A stretch of DNA of 64,000 nt, taken from Methylobacterium brachiatum. GTDB taxonomy: Bacteria > Pseudomonadota > Alphaproteobacteria > Rhizobiales > Beijerinckiaceae. A program made the translations under genes and the position numbers. The stretch spans positions 62,001-126,000 of the forward strand of contig NZ_JAJALK010000003.1 in NCBI RefSeq assembly GCF_020523825.1, written 5' to 3'. The notes beneath the pieces were generated by a model. That model did no database searches, was not told where the DNA came from, and saw nothing but the letters and a program-made list of their open reading frames with translations. Below, piece after piece: positions 35,719 through 45,747 of this stretch (positions are counted from its first letter, which is position 1; every line of letters starts with the position of its first letter).

Positions 35719-37533
35719 ATGGACGGCGAACCAGGGATCGAGCGGTCGACCGAAAGGCCCTTGCGGCGGGCGCTCGGCGATTTCAGCGCGGATCGCCGCG
35801 TGCTCGCATTGGCCGGGCTGGCGGTGATCACCGGCACGGCGGCCTCCGGCACGGCCTGGATCCTGCTGACCCTGATCGGTCTCGTGACCAACGCCGTCTG
35901 GTACGGCCGGCTCGACACCGCACTCACCTCCCTGGCCGGCGCCACGCCCGGGCCGTGGATGATCGCGATCCCGGTGATCGGCGCGCTGATCGTCGGCGTC
36001 ATGGCGCGCTACGGCTCGGAGAAGATCCGCGGCCACGGCATCCCGGAGGCCATGGAGGCGATCCTGATCGGCGGCAGCCGGATGTCGCCGAAGGTGGCGG
36101 TGCTCAAGCCGCTCTCCTCGGCGGTGGCGATCGGCACCGGCGGCCCGTTCGGCGCCGAGGGACCGATCATCGTCACGGGCGGCGCGGTGGGCTCGCTGTT
36201 CGCGCAGTTCTTCCATCTCAGCGCGGCCGAGCGGAAGACCCTGCTGGTGGCCGGCGCCGCCGCCGGCATGACGGCGATCTTCGGGACGCCGGTGGCGGCC
36301 GTGCTGCTCGCCGTCGAGGTGCTGCTGTTCGAATGGCGGCCGCGCAGCCTCGTGCCGGTGACGGTCGGGGCGGTGACGGCAGCCTGCTGGCGCCCCGCCC
36401 TGTTCGAGGCCGGCCCGCTCTTCCCCTTCACCGACAATCCGGCCCTGCCATGGTGGGGCCTGCCCGCCTGCGCCCTGCTCGGCGTCGCCTGCGGACTGAT
36501 CTCGGGCGTGCTCACCCGGGCGCTCTACGCGCTGGAGGACGGGTTCGGTCGGCTGCCGATCCACTGGATGTGGTGGCCGGCCCTCGGCGCCCTCGTGGTC
36601 GGGCTCGGCGGCCTCGTGGAGCCCCGGGCGCTCGGCGTCGGCTACGACGTGATCCGCGACCTCCTCGCCGGGCATCTGCTGGCCGGGGCCGTGCTGACGA
36701 TCCTGGTGGTGAAGGCGGTGATCTGGCTCGCGGCCCTGTCGTCGGGCACATCCGGTGGCGTGCTGGCGCCGCTGCTGATCCTGGGCGGCGCCATCGGCTG
36801 GCTGATCGGGCTCGTTCTGCCGGGGGCGCACGGCTTCTGGGCGCTGCTCGGCATGGCGGCGATGCTCGGCGGGACCCTGCCGGCGCCGCTCACCGGAGTC
36901 GTGTTCGCCGTCGAGGTGACCGGCGACGTTGCCGCCCTGGCGCCGCTGCTCGCGGCCACGATGGCGGCCTATGCGGTGACCGTGCTGCTGCTCAAGCGCT
37001 CGATCCTCACCGAGAAGATCGCCCGGCGGGGCCAGCACGTGACCCGGGAATACGGCATCGATCCCTACGATCTCGCCCGGGTCGAGGCGGTCATGACCCG
37101 CACGGTCGAGACCCTCGACGGAGAACTCGCGCTCGCCGAGGCCCTGGCGGCGATCAGTGCCGGCGAGCATCACGCCTATCCGGTGATCGACAGCGCCGGG
37201 CGGCCGGTAGGGCTGGTCACGCGCAACGACGCCCTGCGCTGGACGGTCGAGACGGGGGAGGGCGACGGGCCTGACGGCACCCTCGCCGAGCGCGTCTCGG
37301 ATGCCGACCTTGCGGTCGTGCATCCGGGCGACGTGGTCTCGCACGCCCTCGACGTGATGCTCTCGGCCGGGCAGGGGCGCCTGCCCGTGACCGATCCGGA
37401 GAGCGGCGCGCTGGTCGGGCTTCTCACCCGCAAGGATCTCTTGCAGGTGCGCGCCACGACGGTCCGGGCCGAGGCCGAGCGCCGGGCCTATTTCCGCCGC
37501 GGCCGGGCGCGCGCCGGTACGGCCGGAGGCTGA
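35719..37533 (+). CDS. ClC-type chloride channel/transporter with CBS pair
   Basis: The 604-residue protein has a ClC membrane domain with about ten or more helices, then two CBS domains (about 455-580). Selectivity-filter regions can be seen: IRGHGIPEAMEAI, GPFGAEGPI with the gating Glu, and GTSGGVLAPL. A GSGIP-like motif reads GHGIP. The fourth conserved Tyr is not clear. GGAGG at 35709-35713 supports the ATG at 35719 over 35707. Chloride/proton antiport or fluoride export are possible. It is divergent from a MarR regulator. Confidence 0.9.
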   Translation: MDGEPGIERSTERPLRRALGDFSADRRVLALAGLAVITGTAASGTAWILLTLIGLVTNAVWYGRLDTALTSLAGATPGPWMIAIPVIGALIVGVMARYGSEKIRGHGIPEAMEAILIGGSRMSPKVAVLKPLSSAVAIGTGGPFGAEGPIIVTGGAVGSLFAQFFHLSAAERKTLLVAGAAAGMTAIFGTPVAAVLLAVEVLLFEWRPRSLVPVTVGAVTAACWRPALFEAGPLFPFTDNPALPWWGLPACALLGVACGLISGVLTRALYALEDGFGRLPIHWMWWPALGALVVGLGGLVEPRALGVGYDVIRDLLAGHLLAGAVLTILVVKAVIWLAALSSGTSGGVLAPLLILGGAIGWLIGLVLPGAHGFWALLGMAAMLGGTLPAPLTGVVFAVEVTGDVAALAPLLAATMAAYAVTVLLLKRSILTEKIARRGQHVTREYGIDPYDLARVEAVMTRTVETLDGELALAEALAAISAGEHHAYPVIDSAGRPVGLVTRNDALRWTVETGEGDGPDGTLAERVSDADLAVVHPGDVVSHALDVMLSAGQGRLPVTDPESGALVGLLTRKDLLQVRATTVRAEAERRAYFRRGRARAGTAGG

Positions 37534-37550
37534 CGGGAGCCGTCCGTCGC

Positions 37551-38426
37551 TCAGCGCAGGAAGGTCGGCGCCACCCACCAGCCCGGACGGGCGGCCCGCA
37601 GAGTGGCCGCCGCCCGCACGGCGGCGCGCCGGTCGGTGAACAGCGCGAACACCGTCGCGCCCGAGCCCGACATCCGCGCCAGGCGGCATCCGCCCTGGTC
37701 GCGCAGGGCCGCCAGGGCCTCGCCGATCACCGGGGCGACCGTGAGCGCCGGCGCTTCCAGATCGTTCCGGGCCGGGGCGAGCGCCGCCACGAGGGCGTCG
37801 GCGCCGAGCCCCTCGGCGATCGCGGGATGCGGTGCGCCGTCGAGCCTCTGGCCGACCGCGAGGCCCAGAGCCTTGAAGACCGGGGCGGTCGGCACCGGCA
37901 CGCCGGGATTGATCAGCACCGCCGGCAGCGGCGCGAGACCGAGGGCCGGGCCGATCGCCTCACCGGCGCCGCGCATCATCCGCGCCCGGGGATCGAGGCA
38001 GACCGGGACGTCGGCCCCGGTCTCGCGCGCGGCCGCGATGACGGCCGAGTGGTCGAGCGCCAGGCCGTTGAGGCAGGCGAGCAGCCGCAGGCCGGCGGCG
38101 GCATCGGAGGAGCCCCCGCCGATCCCGGCCGCGACCGGCAGGCGCTTGACCAGATGGAACGCTCCCATCCGCAGCGACGGCACCTTCGCGGCGAGCCCGC
38201 GGGCGGCGCGCAGGACGAGGTTGTCCTCCGTCGGGCCGGCGGGGCCGGCGGTCGGGCCGCTGACGGTGAGGCCGAGCGGTGCGTCGGGGTCGAGGGTCAG
38301 GCGGTCGGCACTGCCCGCGAAGGCCACCAGGCTCTCCAGCTCGTGATAGCCGTCGCCGGCGCGCCGCCCGAGGACGTGGAGCGTCAGGTTGACTTTGGCG
38401 GGGGCGCGGTCGGCGAGCAGGGACAC
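37551..38426 (-). CDS. ispE: 4-diphosphocytidyl-2-C-methyl-D-erythritol kinase
   Basis: The 291-residue GHMP kinase of the MEP isoprenoid pathway has [15 protein letters not shown] with the catalytic Lys near residue 11, the ATP-binding loop [16 protein letters not shown] near 95-110, and a C-terminal [12 protein letters not shown]. Start codon is GTG at 38426, where the family pattern begins. It converges with the ClC gene, 17 bases apart. Confidence 0.93.
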   Translation of the reverse strand: MSLLADRAPAKVNLTLHVLGRRAGDGYHELESLVAFAGSADRLTLDPDAPLGLTVSGPTAGPAGPTEDNLVLRAARGLAAKVPSLRMGAFHLVKRLPVAAGIGGGSSDAAAGLRLLACLNGLALDHSAVIAAARETGADVPVCLDPRARMMRGAGEAIGPALGLAPLPAVLINPGVPVPTAPVFKALGLAVGQRLDGAPHPAIAEGLGADALVAALAPARNDLEAPALTVAPVIGEALAALRDQGGCRLARMSGSGATVFALFTDRRAAVRAAATLRAARPGWWVAPTFLR

Positions 38427-38551
38427 GGTGTCTCGAACAGGGCGGCGTGATCGGGCCTGACGCTCTACAGGCTCAGGGCCGCGGTGTCCCGCAGGATGTC
38501 TGGTCCAATTCACCGCCGAAAGGTCATGGAAGCTCGATCGCGGGCGCGCGC

Positions 38552-38992
38552 CTACGGGGCAAATCCGGCCGCCTCGTCGGCCCAGTTTTCGACCGAAAGG
38601 GCGGGCCTGAGCCGGTCGAACTCCCGGGTGTTGTTCGTGACCAGGGTGACATCGAGCGCTTTCGCGTGCGCAGCGATCCAAAGGTCGTTGTTCCCGATGA
38701 TCAACCCGGCTGTCTGCAGCTTGGCGCGAAACGCCGCGTAATGCGCGGAAACGGTCTCGCCCAAGGCCACGACCGGGATCAATTCGACCAGCTTGGTGAA
38801 ACCGCGCAGCGCCGCGTCGAAGCCGGTCGTCGTCCGGATTTTTTCCAGGCCGAACAGCAGTTCGCCTTGTGTGACGGGCGACATGACCACGTCGCCCGGC
38901 GTCAGGTCACGGAACCGTTCGAGCACCTGAGGAGGCCGGGCGCGGCGGATATAGATGCAGATGTTGGTATCCAGCATGTAGCGCGGCTTCAT
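38552..38992 (-). CDS. vapC: VapC-type PIN-domain toxin
   Basis: The 146-residue PIN ribonuclease has [12 protein letters not shown] with Asp8, [11 protein letters not shown] with the conserved Glu, and [26 protein letters not shown] with the later Asp residues. This is the VapC/MvpA (FitB-like) type, which often cleaves initiator tRNA. It overlaps its antitoxin by four bases. Confidence 0.93.
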   Translation of the reverse strand: MKPRYMLDTNICIYIRRARPPQVLERFRDLTPGDVVMSPVTQGELLFGLEKIRTTTGFDAALRGFTKLVELIPVVALGETVSAHYAAFRAKLQTAGLIIGNNDLWIAAHAKALDVTLVTNNTREFDRLRPALSVENWADEAAGFAP

Positions 38993-39216
38993 AGGCCTTC
39001 GCGCTCCTGAGGCGGCGTGTCCTCACGGACGACCTCATCGATCGGAAGCTCAGTCAGAAGGAGGAAGGCAGCAGAGAGATCGTGCGGCCGAATCTCCCGC
39101 AACACGATTTCATCGCCCCGTTTCAGGATCTCGACTTCGGGACCCCGGAGGCGAAACCCGGCCGGTAACCGGACGGCCTGGCTGTTCCCCGATTGGAAGA
39201 CGCGGGTCCTCGTCAT
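38989..39216 (-). CDS. vapB: VapB-type AbrB-fold antitoxin
   Basis: The 75-residue protein starts MTRTRVFQSGNSQAVRLPAG, the SpoVT/AbrB DNA-binding signature of VapB/MvpT. GDEIVLREI continues the fold, and an acidic C-terminal tail ([16 protein letters not shown]) should bind the toxin. The ATG at 39216 is chosen because the fold starts there. Two GTATATAC copies upstream look like its operator. Confidence 0.92.
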   Translation of the reverse strand: MTRTRVFQSGNSQAVRLPAGFRLRGPEVEILKRGDEIVLREIRPHDLSAAFLLLTELPIDEVVREDTPPQEREGL

Positions 39217-39228
39217 GCAGGCCTCCGT

Positions 39229-39250
39229 GTATATACCTAAAAGTATATAC
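39229..39250. promoter_or_regulatory. VapB operator candidate with two palindromes
   Basis: GTATATAC occurs at 39229-39236 and again at 39243-39250, separated by CTAAAA. Each copy is its own palindrome and the pair forms a larger inverted repeat. It begins 13 bases before the vapB start on the minus strand, overlapping the likely -10 region, as expected for autoregulation by a VapBC complex. Confidence 0.7.
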
Positions 39251-39292
39251 GTTCGTGGCGTCATGTCGATGGCAAGGGCGCCAATCCCGCCG

Positions 39293-40534
39293 TCACATCC
39301 CCCAATCGCCATGCGGTCGATACGGCAGGGCATCGCCGACACGCACGGCGCTCAGATCCTCGGCCAGCTCCACCAGCCCGTCGCTGGCCGCCAGGCCGGA
39401 CAGGGCGCCGCCGGGCGCCGGCACCGCCTCGGGCACGCCGTCCGCTCCGGCGCGAAGGCAGACGCGCAGGTATTCCCGCCGGCCCGGCCGCTTCTCCCGG
39501 TCGAAACCGCTGCGGACGGTCAGCGTCGGCGCCGCGTCGTGCGCGCCCGAGAGATGCAGGACCAGGGGGCGGAGCACAGCGAGGGCGGTGACGTATGCGG
39601 CGGCCGGGTTGCCCGGGAGTCCGGCGAAGGGGGTTCCCGCCACCTGGCCCAGGGCCACGGGACGGCCGGGCTTGATCGCCAGTCGCCAGAAGGTCAGGCC
39701 GCCCGAGGCCTCGACGGCTGCGCGGACGTGATCCTCCTCGCCCACCGAGACGCCGCCGGTGGTGAGGATCAGGTCGTGCGCGGCGGCGGCCGCTGCGAGG
39801 CGCTGGCGCAGCGGGCCGGGCGCGTCGCGCAGGATGCCGAGATCGACCGGGTCGGCGCCGAGCCGCCGCAGCAGGGCGGCGAGCATCGGCCGGTTGGCGT
39901 CGTGGATCCCGGCGGGCGGCAGCGCGTGGCCGGGCGGGGTCAGCTCGTCGCCCGTGGAGAACAGGGCCACCTTGAGCGGCACCCGCAGGCGCAGCGCGGG
40001 CAGGCCGAGCGCGGCGGCGAGCGCGAGGTGGCGCGGCCCCAGCCGCGTCCCGGCCGGGATCGCGCGGCTGCCGCGGGCCACATCCTCCCCGGCCCGGCGG
40101 CGATTGGAGCCCGGAGCGAGGCCGGCCGGCAGGATCACGGCGTCGCCGTCGAGCCGGACATCCTCCTGCATCGCCACCGTATCGGTGCCCGGCGGCATCG
40201 GCGCCCCGGTGAAGATCCGCACCGCGAAGCCCGGCCCGGGATCGGCCGGCGCGTGACCGGCCGGGACGCGGCCGCCGAGCGGCAGCCGGGTCTCGCCCGC
40301 CGGCGCAAGGTCGCCGGCCCGCACCGCGTAGCCGTCGACCGCGGCATTATCGAACGGGGGGAGATCGATCGGGGCGATCAGATCCTCCGCCAGCACACGC
40401 CCGTCGGCGCGCTCGACGGAGACCGACTCGATCCCCGACAGGATCGGCAGCCGCGCGCGCAGCAGCGCCACCGCCTCGGCGACCCGCATCGGCGCGGGCC
40501 CGGCATCGAAGCAGTCGCGGCTCAGGCGTCCCAT
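39293..40534 (-). CDS. moeA: Molybdopterin molybdenumtransferase
   Basis: The 413-residue protein inserts molybdate into adenylylated molybdopterin. DLPPFDNAAVDGYAVR is the MoeA N-terminal signature, IFTGAPMPPGTDTVAMQE follows near residue 110, and ILTTGGVSVGEEDHV with LPGNPAA are the MoeA/MogA nucleotide and molybdate regions. It matches the family length (about 400). It is divergent from the aminotransferase and lies upstream of vapB on the same region of the minus strand. Confidence 0.95.
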   Translation of the reverse strand: MGRLSRDCFDAGPAPMRVAEAVALLRARLPILSGIESVSVERADGRVLAEDLIAPIDLPPFDNAAVDGYAVRAGDLAPAGETRLPLGGRVPAGHAPADPGPGFAVRIFTGAPMPPGTDTVAMQEDVRLDGDAVILPAGLAPGSNRRRAGEDVARGSRAIPAGTRLGPRHLALAAALGLPALRLRVPLKVALFSTGDELTPPGHALPPAGIHDANRPMLAALLRRLGADPVDLGILRDAPGPLRQRLAAAAAAHDLILTTGGVSVGEEDHVRAAVEASGGLTFWRLAIKPGRPVALGQVAGTPFAGLPGNPAAAYVTALAVLRPLVLHLSGAHDAAPTLTVRSGFDREKRPGRREYLRVCLRAGADGVPEAVPAPGGALSGLAASDGLVELAEDLSAVRVGDALPYRPHGDWGM

Positions 40535-40680
40535 CGTGACGCGATATCGGTCTTGGGCAGGGAGCGGGTCGGCACGGTTGCCTCGCGGGGCTGTGGCCTG
40601 CCGGCTTGCGGCATCGGGGCTGAGCGATCAAGTCCGGACCATGGCGGCTTCCCGCGCGATCTCCTACGGTCCCGGCCATC

Positions 40681-41835
<1,155 letters not shown>

Positions 41836-41985
41836 GAGTTTCCGGGCCGCGCCCGGGCGAATGCGGATGCCGTCCCGGACACCGCCCCTAGATGACCGGA
41901 TCGAAGCGCGGCCGTCGTCACCGGAAGAAGGCCGCCCCACACCATCATGCCGAGACCGATGCCGCGACCCGGTGAGACCCTTTCC

Positions 41986-43287
41986 ATGCCGGCCCGCCGC
42001 CTGAACCTGATCGCGATGGCGCGCGCCGGCCTTTCCGGACGGTTCGCCGTGATCCTCTCCGGCGAGCTGATCCAGAGCCTGTTCCACTTCGCGCTGAACA
42101 TCCTGCTGGTGCGCGAACTCGGGGCGCACGATTACGGGCTGTTCGCGATCGTGTTCACGGTCGGCGCGGTCGGCATCACCTATATCCGGGCCCTCGTGGC
42201 GGTGCCGGCGACGCTCCACCTCGCCCGCAGCCTCGGCCGCCCGGCGGCGCTGGGCTACGACGTGATGTTCGGCTCCGGCGCAGCCCTGGTCTCCGTGCTG
42301 ATGGCGGTCGCCACCTCCGTGGCGCTGATCCCGGTGATCGGCCTCGGCGCGCTGGCGGCCGGGGCGTTCGTGGGCCTGTACGGCTTCCGCAGCTATCTCC
42401 GGATCGTGCTGCTGGCGCGCGGGCGGCCGCGGATCGCGGGTCTGAGCGATCTCGTCTACGCCGTCTGCGGTGCCGCCTTCGTGTGGCGCGGGGTGAGCGG
42501 GGAGGGCGCGGCCCTGCTCGACCGGGCGTTCCTCGCGATCGCGCTGGCCCATGCCATCGCCATCGCGGTGGCCTACGGCGCCCTGCGGCAACGCCTGCGG
42601 ATCTCGCTCCACGCCCGGGCGCGGGCGCGCTACCGGGCGATCTGGCGGACCCTGGCCTGGTCGCTCGCCGGCGTCACCAGCCTCACCGTGCAGGGCCAGG
42701 GCCTGACGCTCCTGTTCGCCCTTTTGGCCGGACCGGCGGCCTACGCGCCGATCGCCGCGACGCTGGTGCTCTACGCGCCGTTGCGCATCCCCACGAGCGC
42801 CTTGATGAACATGGTCCTGCCGGAGATCAGCGGCCTGCTGGCCGCCGGGCAGGTCCAGGCCGCCCGCCGGCTGGTGATGCGCCACGTCCTGCTGATCGGC
42901 TGTGCCTGCCTGGTCTACGGGTTGGTCATGGCCGCGACCCTGCCGCTGATCGAGCAGGTGCTGTTCAAGGGGCGGTTCGCCGCCGAGCCCATGGGTTGGA
43001 TCGGGCTCGGCGTCTGGGCCGTCGTGACGACGTCGCTGCTCTACGCCATCCCGCGCGCCTATCTCGAAGCCTCCGCGGCGTTCCGGACGATCACGGCCGG
43101 GGCCGTGGCGAGCGCGGCGTTGGGCTTCGCCCTCATGGTGCCGCTCCTGCTGCTGATGCCGCCGGACTCGGCCCTTCTCGGGCTTCTCGCCTCCGAGATC
43201 GCGACGCTGATCTGGTCGGTGGGGGCGTTTCGGGCGTCGTCGCGGGGCGGGCGCGGCGCGGGCGTTTCGGCGGCGGGATCGCCCTAG
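41986..43287 (+). CDS. Polysaccharide flippase (Wzx/MOP superfamily)
   Basis: The 433-residue protein has about twelve membrane helices. ILLVRELGAHDYGLFAIVFTV near residues 35-55 is the typical Wzx/RfbX start region. It should move lipid-linked sugar repeat units across the inner membrane. Starts at 41947 and 42016 are alternatives; 41986 has the better ribosome site. It opens the exopolysaccharide locus and converges with a GNAT-type gene. Confidence 0.85.
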   Translation: MPARRLNLIAMARAGLSGRFAVILSGELIQSLFHFALNILLVRELGAHDYGLFAIVFTVGAVGITYIRALVAVPATLHLARSLGRPAALGYDVMFGSGAALVSVLMAVATSVALIPVIGLGALAAGAFVGLYGFRSYLRIVLLARGRPRIAGLSDLVYAVCGAAFVWRGVSGEGAALLDRAFLAIALAHAIAIAVAYGALRQRLRISLHARARARYRAIWRTLAWSLAGVTSLTVQGQGLTLLFALLAGPAAYAPIAATLVLYAPLRIPTSALMNMVLPEISGLLAAGQVQAARRLVMRHVLLIGCACLVYGLVMAATLPLIEQVLFKGRFAAEPMGWIGLGVWAVVTTSLLYAIPRAYLEASAAFRTITAGAVASAALGFALMVPLLLLMPPDSALLGLLASEIATLIWSVGAFRASSRGGRGAGVSAAGSP

Positions 43288-43364
43288 CGCGGCCGCCTAG
43301 AATCGTCGGGATGCTCAGCGCCCCGACGGGACGCTTTCCTCTCAACCAGCACCGGTCCCGCGAG

Positions 43365-44489
43365 TCACGCCGCCGCTTCGGCCGCGTGACTCGCCGCGTC
43401 GTCCGCCTTGCCGAAGCGCTGCTTCAGGACGTGCCCGGTGCGGTCGACCAGATGGGCCGCCGCGCCCTGCGGGGTGCGCCCGCCCATCATCGAGGCGAGG
43501 GTCAGGCTCTCGGTGCCGAAGCGGCCCTTGAAGCCCTCGTCGCCGCACAGGAAGTCGACCGTGTGCAAGCCCTGGTCGATCGACCACATGATGTAGTCCA
43601 TCATCAGCACCATGCCGGGCGATCCGCGCTCGAAGGCGGGGTCGTAGGTGGTGACGAAGGCCATCATCGTGCCGGCCTGGACGAAGTTGATCGAGACGGC
43701 CACCAGCGCGCCGCCGCATTCGAGCACGAAGGCGTGCAGGAGCCCGGTCCCGGCCAGCACCTCAACCATGGCGGGCAGCGCCTGCGAGCCCTCGTCGTAG
43801 AAGGCCGTCGAGGGCAGGTTGTGGGTCGCGAGCCACGCGCGCTTGAAGTGGGTGAGCTTGTCCAGAACAGGCCCGAGCGGTTCCTCCGGGCCGAGCAGCC
43901 GGAAGGTCAGCGGGCCATGCTCGCCCAGGGATTTCAGGCCGCGCCGGTAATTCTGGCGGGTCTTCTTGGACTGCGCGTCGAACCAGGCCTGCCCGGTCGG
44001 CCAGGGGCCGCGCACCCGCCAGTTCGCCTCGTCGCGGTGGTTGAGGCGCAGCCTCGTGCTGCCCGAGATGGGGGTGAGCAGCGCCCGCGCGGCGGCGTCG
44101 GGCAGGAGCCGGTTGAGATAGGCGAGGTCGAAGCCGCCGGCCCGGCTGGCCTGCTGCCACATCCGCCGGACGAGCCCGGCATTCGTGCGGTCCGCCAGCA
44201 AAGCGTCGCCGAAATCGGAGCAATCCTTGGCGGCCCATTCGAGCACGCGGAAGCCCTTCCGCCGCACGGTGGCCAGGGGCAGCACGCCGACCAGGGTGTC
44301 GCCGCGCCAGGCGAGCACGATCGCGAGCGCCCGCCGCTCGCGGTCGGGGGCGCTGGCCCACCAGGCCGAGATCCAGGGATGGCTCTGGAACACCAGGGCG
44401 CCGCTGCGGCGCCACAGCGCGGTCCAGGCCGGCCCGACGGCGGCCAGCCGCTCCGCGGTGCGGACGATCTCGAAACGTTCAGGGGACAT
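43365..44489 (-). CDS. GNAT-like acyltransferase (BioF2/CelD type)
   Basis: The 374-residue protein belongs to the GNAT-like group seen in cellulose and exopolysaccharide clusters. QSKKTRQNYRRGLK near residue 172 is the conserved basic region of these proteins, followed by a second domain with FVLECGGALVAVSINF. It probably attaches an acyl group to the sugar or a lipid carrier. Its stop is on the EPS-locus side, with the desaturase-family gene two bases upstream. Confidence 0.75.
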   Translation of the reverse strand: MSPERFEIVRTAERLAAVGPAWTALWRRSGALVFQSHPWISAWWASAPDRERRALAIVLAWRGDTLVGVLPLATVRRKGFRVLEWAAKDCSDFGDALLADRTNAGLVRRMWQQASRAGGFDLAYLNRLLPDAAARALLTPISGSTRLRLNHRDEANWRVRGPWPTGQAWFDAQSKKTRQNYRRGLKSLGEHGPLTFRLLGPEEPLGPVLDKLTHFKRAWLATHNLPSTAFYDEGSQALPAMVEVLAGTGLLHAFVLECGGALVAVSINFVQAGTMMAFVTTYDPAFERGSPGMVLMMDYIMWSIDQGLHTVDFLCGDEGFKGRFGTESLTLASMMGGRTPQGAAAHLVDRTGHVLKQRFGKADDAASHAAEAAA

Positions 44490-44491
44490 GG

Positions 44492-45481
44492 TCAGGCGCC
44501 GGAGCGAGGCTGGGCGGGGATCCCGCGCAGGCGGCGGACCTGCCGGGCGATCCGCCGGCCCATCTTCTTGAGAGGAAGCACGTAGAGACCCGAGAGGGAT
44601 TGATAATCGGCGACATCGCGATCGACCAAGCCGAAGGTGAAATCCTCGTTCGGCTCCGGGACGTGGAGGGTGCCGAATAGGCGGTCCCAGAACGAGAACA
44701 GCAGCCCGAAATTCTTGTCGTAATGCTGGGGCGCCGTCGAGTGGTGGAGCTGGTGCCAGTGCGGGCAGAGGATCACCGCGTTGAGCCGGCCGAACGAGAT
44801 CTTGAAATGGGTGTGGCGCACGAAGTCCATCATCAGGATGTTGCGCATGATGTAGACGTTTATCCCGAACACCGTCAGCTCGACCGGGTTCAGGGCCAGC
44901 AGGCTCCAGATCCCGAAGCAGATCCCGGGGATCACCCCGTCCCAGGCCCGGTTCATCAGCTCGTCGAGGGGGTGGACCCGGTCCTTGGTGATGCCCACCA
45001 TCACCTCGGCCGAGTGGTGGACCTTATGGAGCTCCCAGAGGAACGGGTAGCGGTGCTGGGCCGTGTGGTAGAGGTAATAGGACAGGTCGTAGGCGAGCAG
45101 CATGGTGAGGGTGAACAGCACCACGGTCACCGGCCCGGGCTCGCCGAAGATCGGCTGGTCGATGCCGAACAGGGTGCCCAGCACCCGGTTGGTCGCGTAG
45201 CCGACCGCCACCACGAAGGTCACGCCCGCCGGGATCAGCAGGAACGGCATGATCGCCTTGCGGGTGACGTAGAACAGCAAATCCGCCCGGGCGGAGGGGT
45301 GGGTCATCACCTCGTGCGGCAGCGCGAACTCGAAGAACTCGGCAAACGAGTAGCGTTCCGCGGTCCGCAGATACGCGATCAGCGCGCAGCCGAACGCCGT
45401 CGCGAACAGCAGGCCGGCGGCGACCAGGTTCTCGGCCGAGACCCTGTCGATGATCCGCGTGATGAACTGGACGACATCCAT
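44492..45481 (-). CDS. Sterol desaturase / fatty-acid hydroxylase-family protein
   Basis: The 329-residue membrane di-iron protein has the histidine clusters HTAQH, HKVHHS and HWHQLHHS, with further His at MNRAW-like and HTHFK regions. Three or four membrane helices surround them. The family hydroxylates or desaturates lipids. It lies between the acyltransferase (two-base gap) and a glycosyltransferase gene, suggesting lipid modification linked to the polysaccharide. The ATG at 45481 is preferred to 45553. Confidence 0.88.
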   Translation of the reverse strand: MDVVQFITRIIDRVSAENLVAAGLLFATAFGCALIAYLRTAERYSFAEFFEFALPHEVMTHPSARADLLFYVTRKAIMPFLLIPAGVTFVVAVGYATNRVLGTLFGIDQPIFGEPGPVTVVLFTLTMLLAYDLSYYLYHTAQHRYPFLWELHKVHHSAEVMVGITKDRVHPLDELMNRAWDGVIPGICFGIWSLLALNPVELTVFGINVYIMRNILMMDFVRHTHFKISFGRLNAVILCPHWHQLHHSTAPQHYDKNFGLLFSFWDRLFGTLHVPEPNEDFTFGLVDRDVADYQSLSGLYVLPLKKMGRRIARQVRRLRGIPAQPRSGA

Positions 45482-45747
45482 GACGAGTCGTTTCCCTCCG
45501 CCAGCCCGGCCTGCACGCCGACGGAAACCGCCGGATCCGCTTGAGACGCTCAACGCGCCGGAGCGCAGGTCGCGCCAGGACGGCGCGGCGCTGCGCGCGT
45601 CTCGGCATCGTCGGCGACTTGCGCGACGGCTATTATCGTCGCGCGGTGCTTACCGAATTTGACAGTGCCGGTGATTGTCCACCGAAGATCGAGCGCGGAC
45701 AAAGGCCGGTCCCCGTCCTGTATAGGCGCGGACCGAAGACATGTTGG

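Noticed and set aside
35665-37689. 674-codon minus-strand frame opposite the ClC gene
   Set aside because: Histidine/arginine-rich shadow of the ClC membrane gene.
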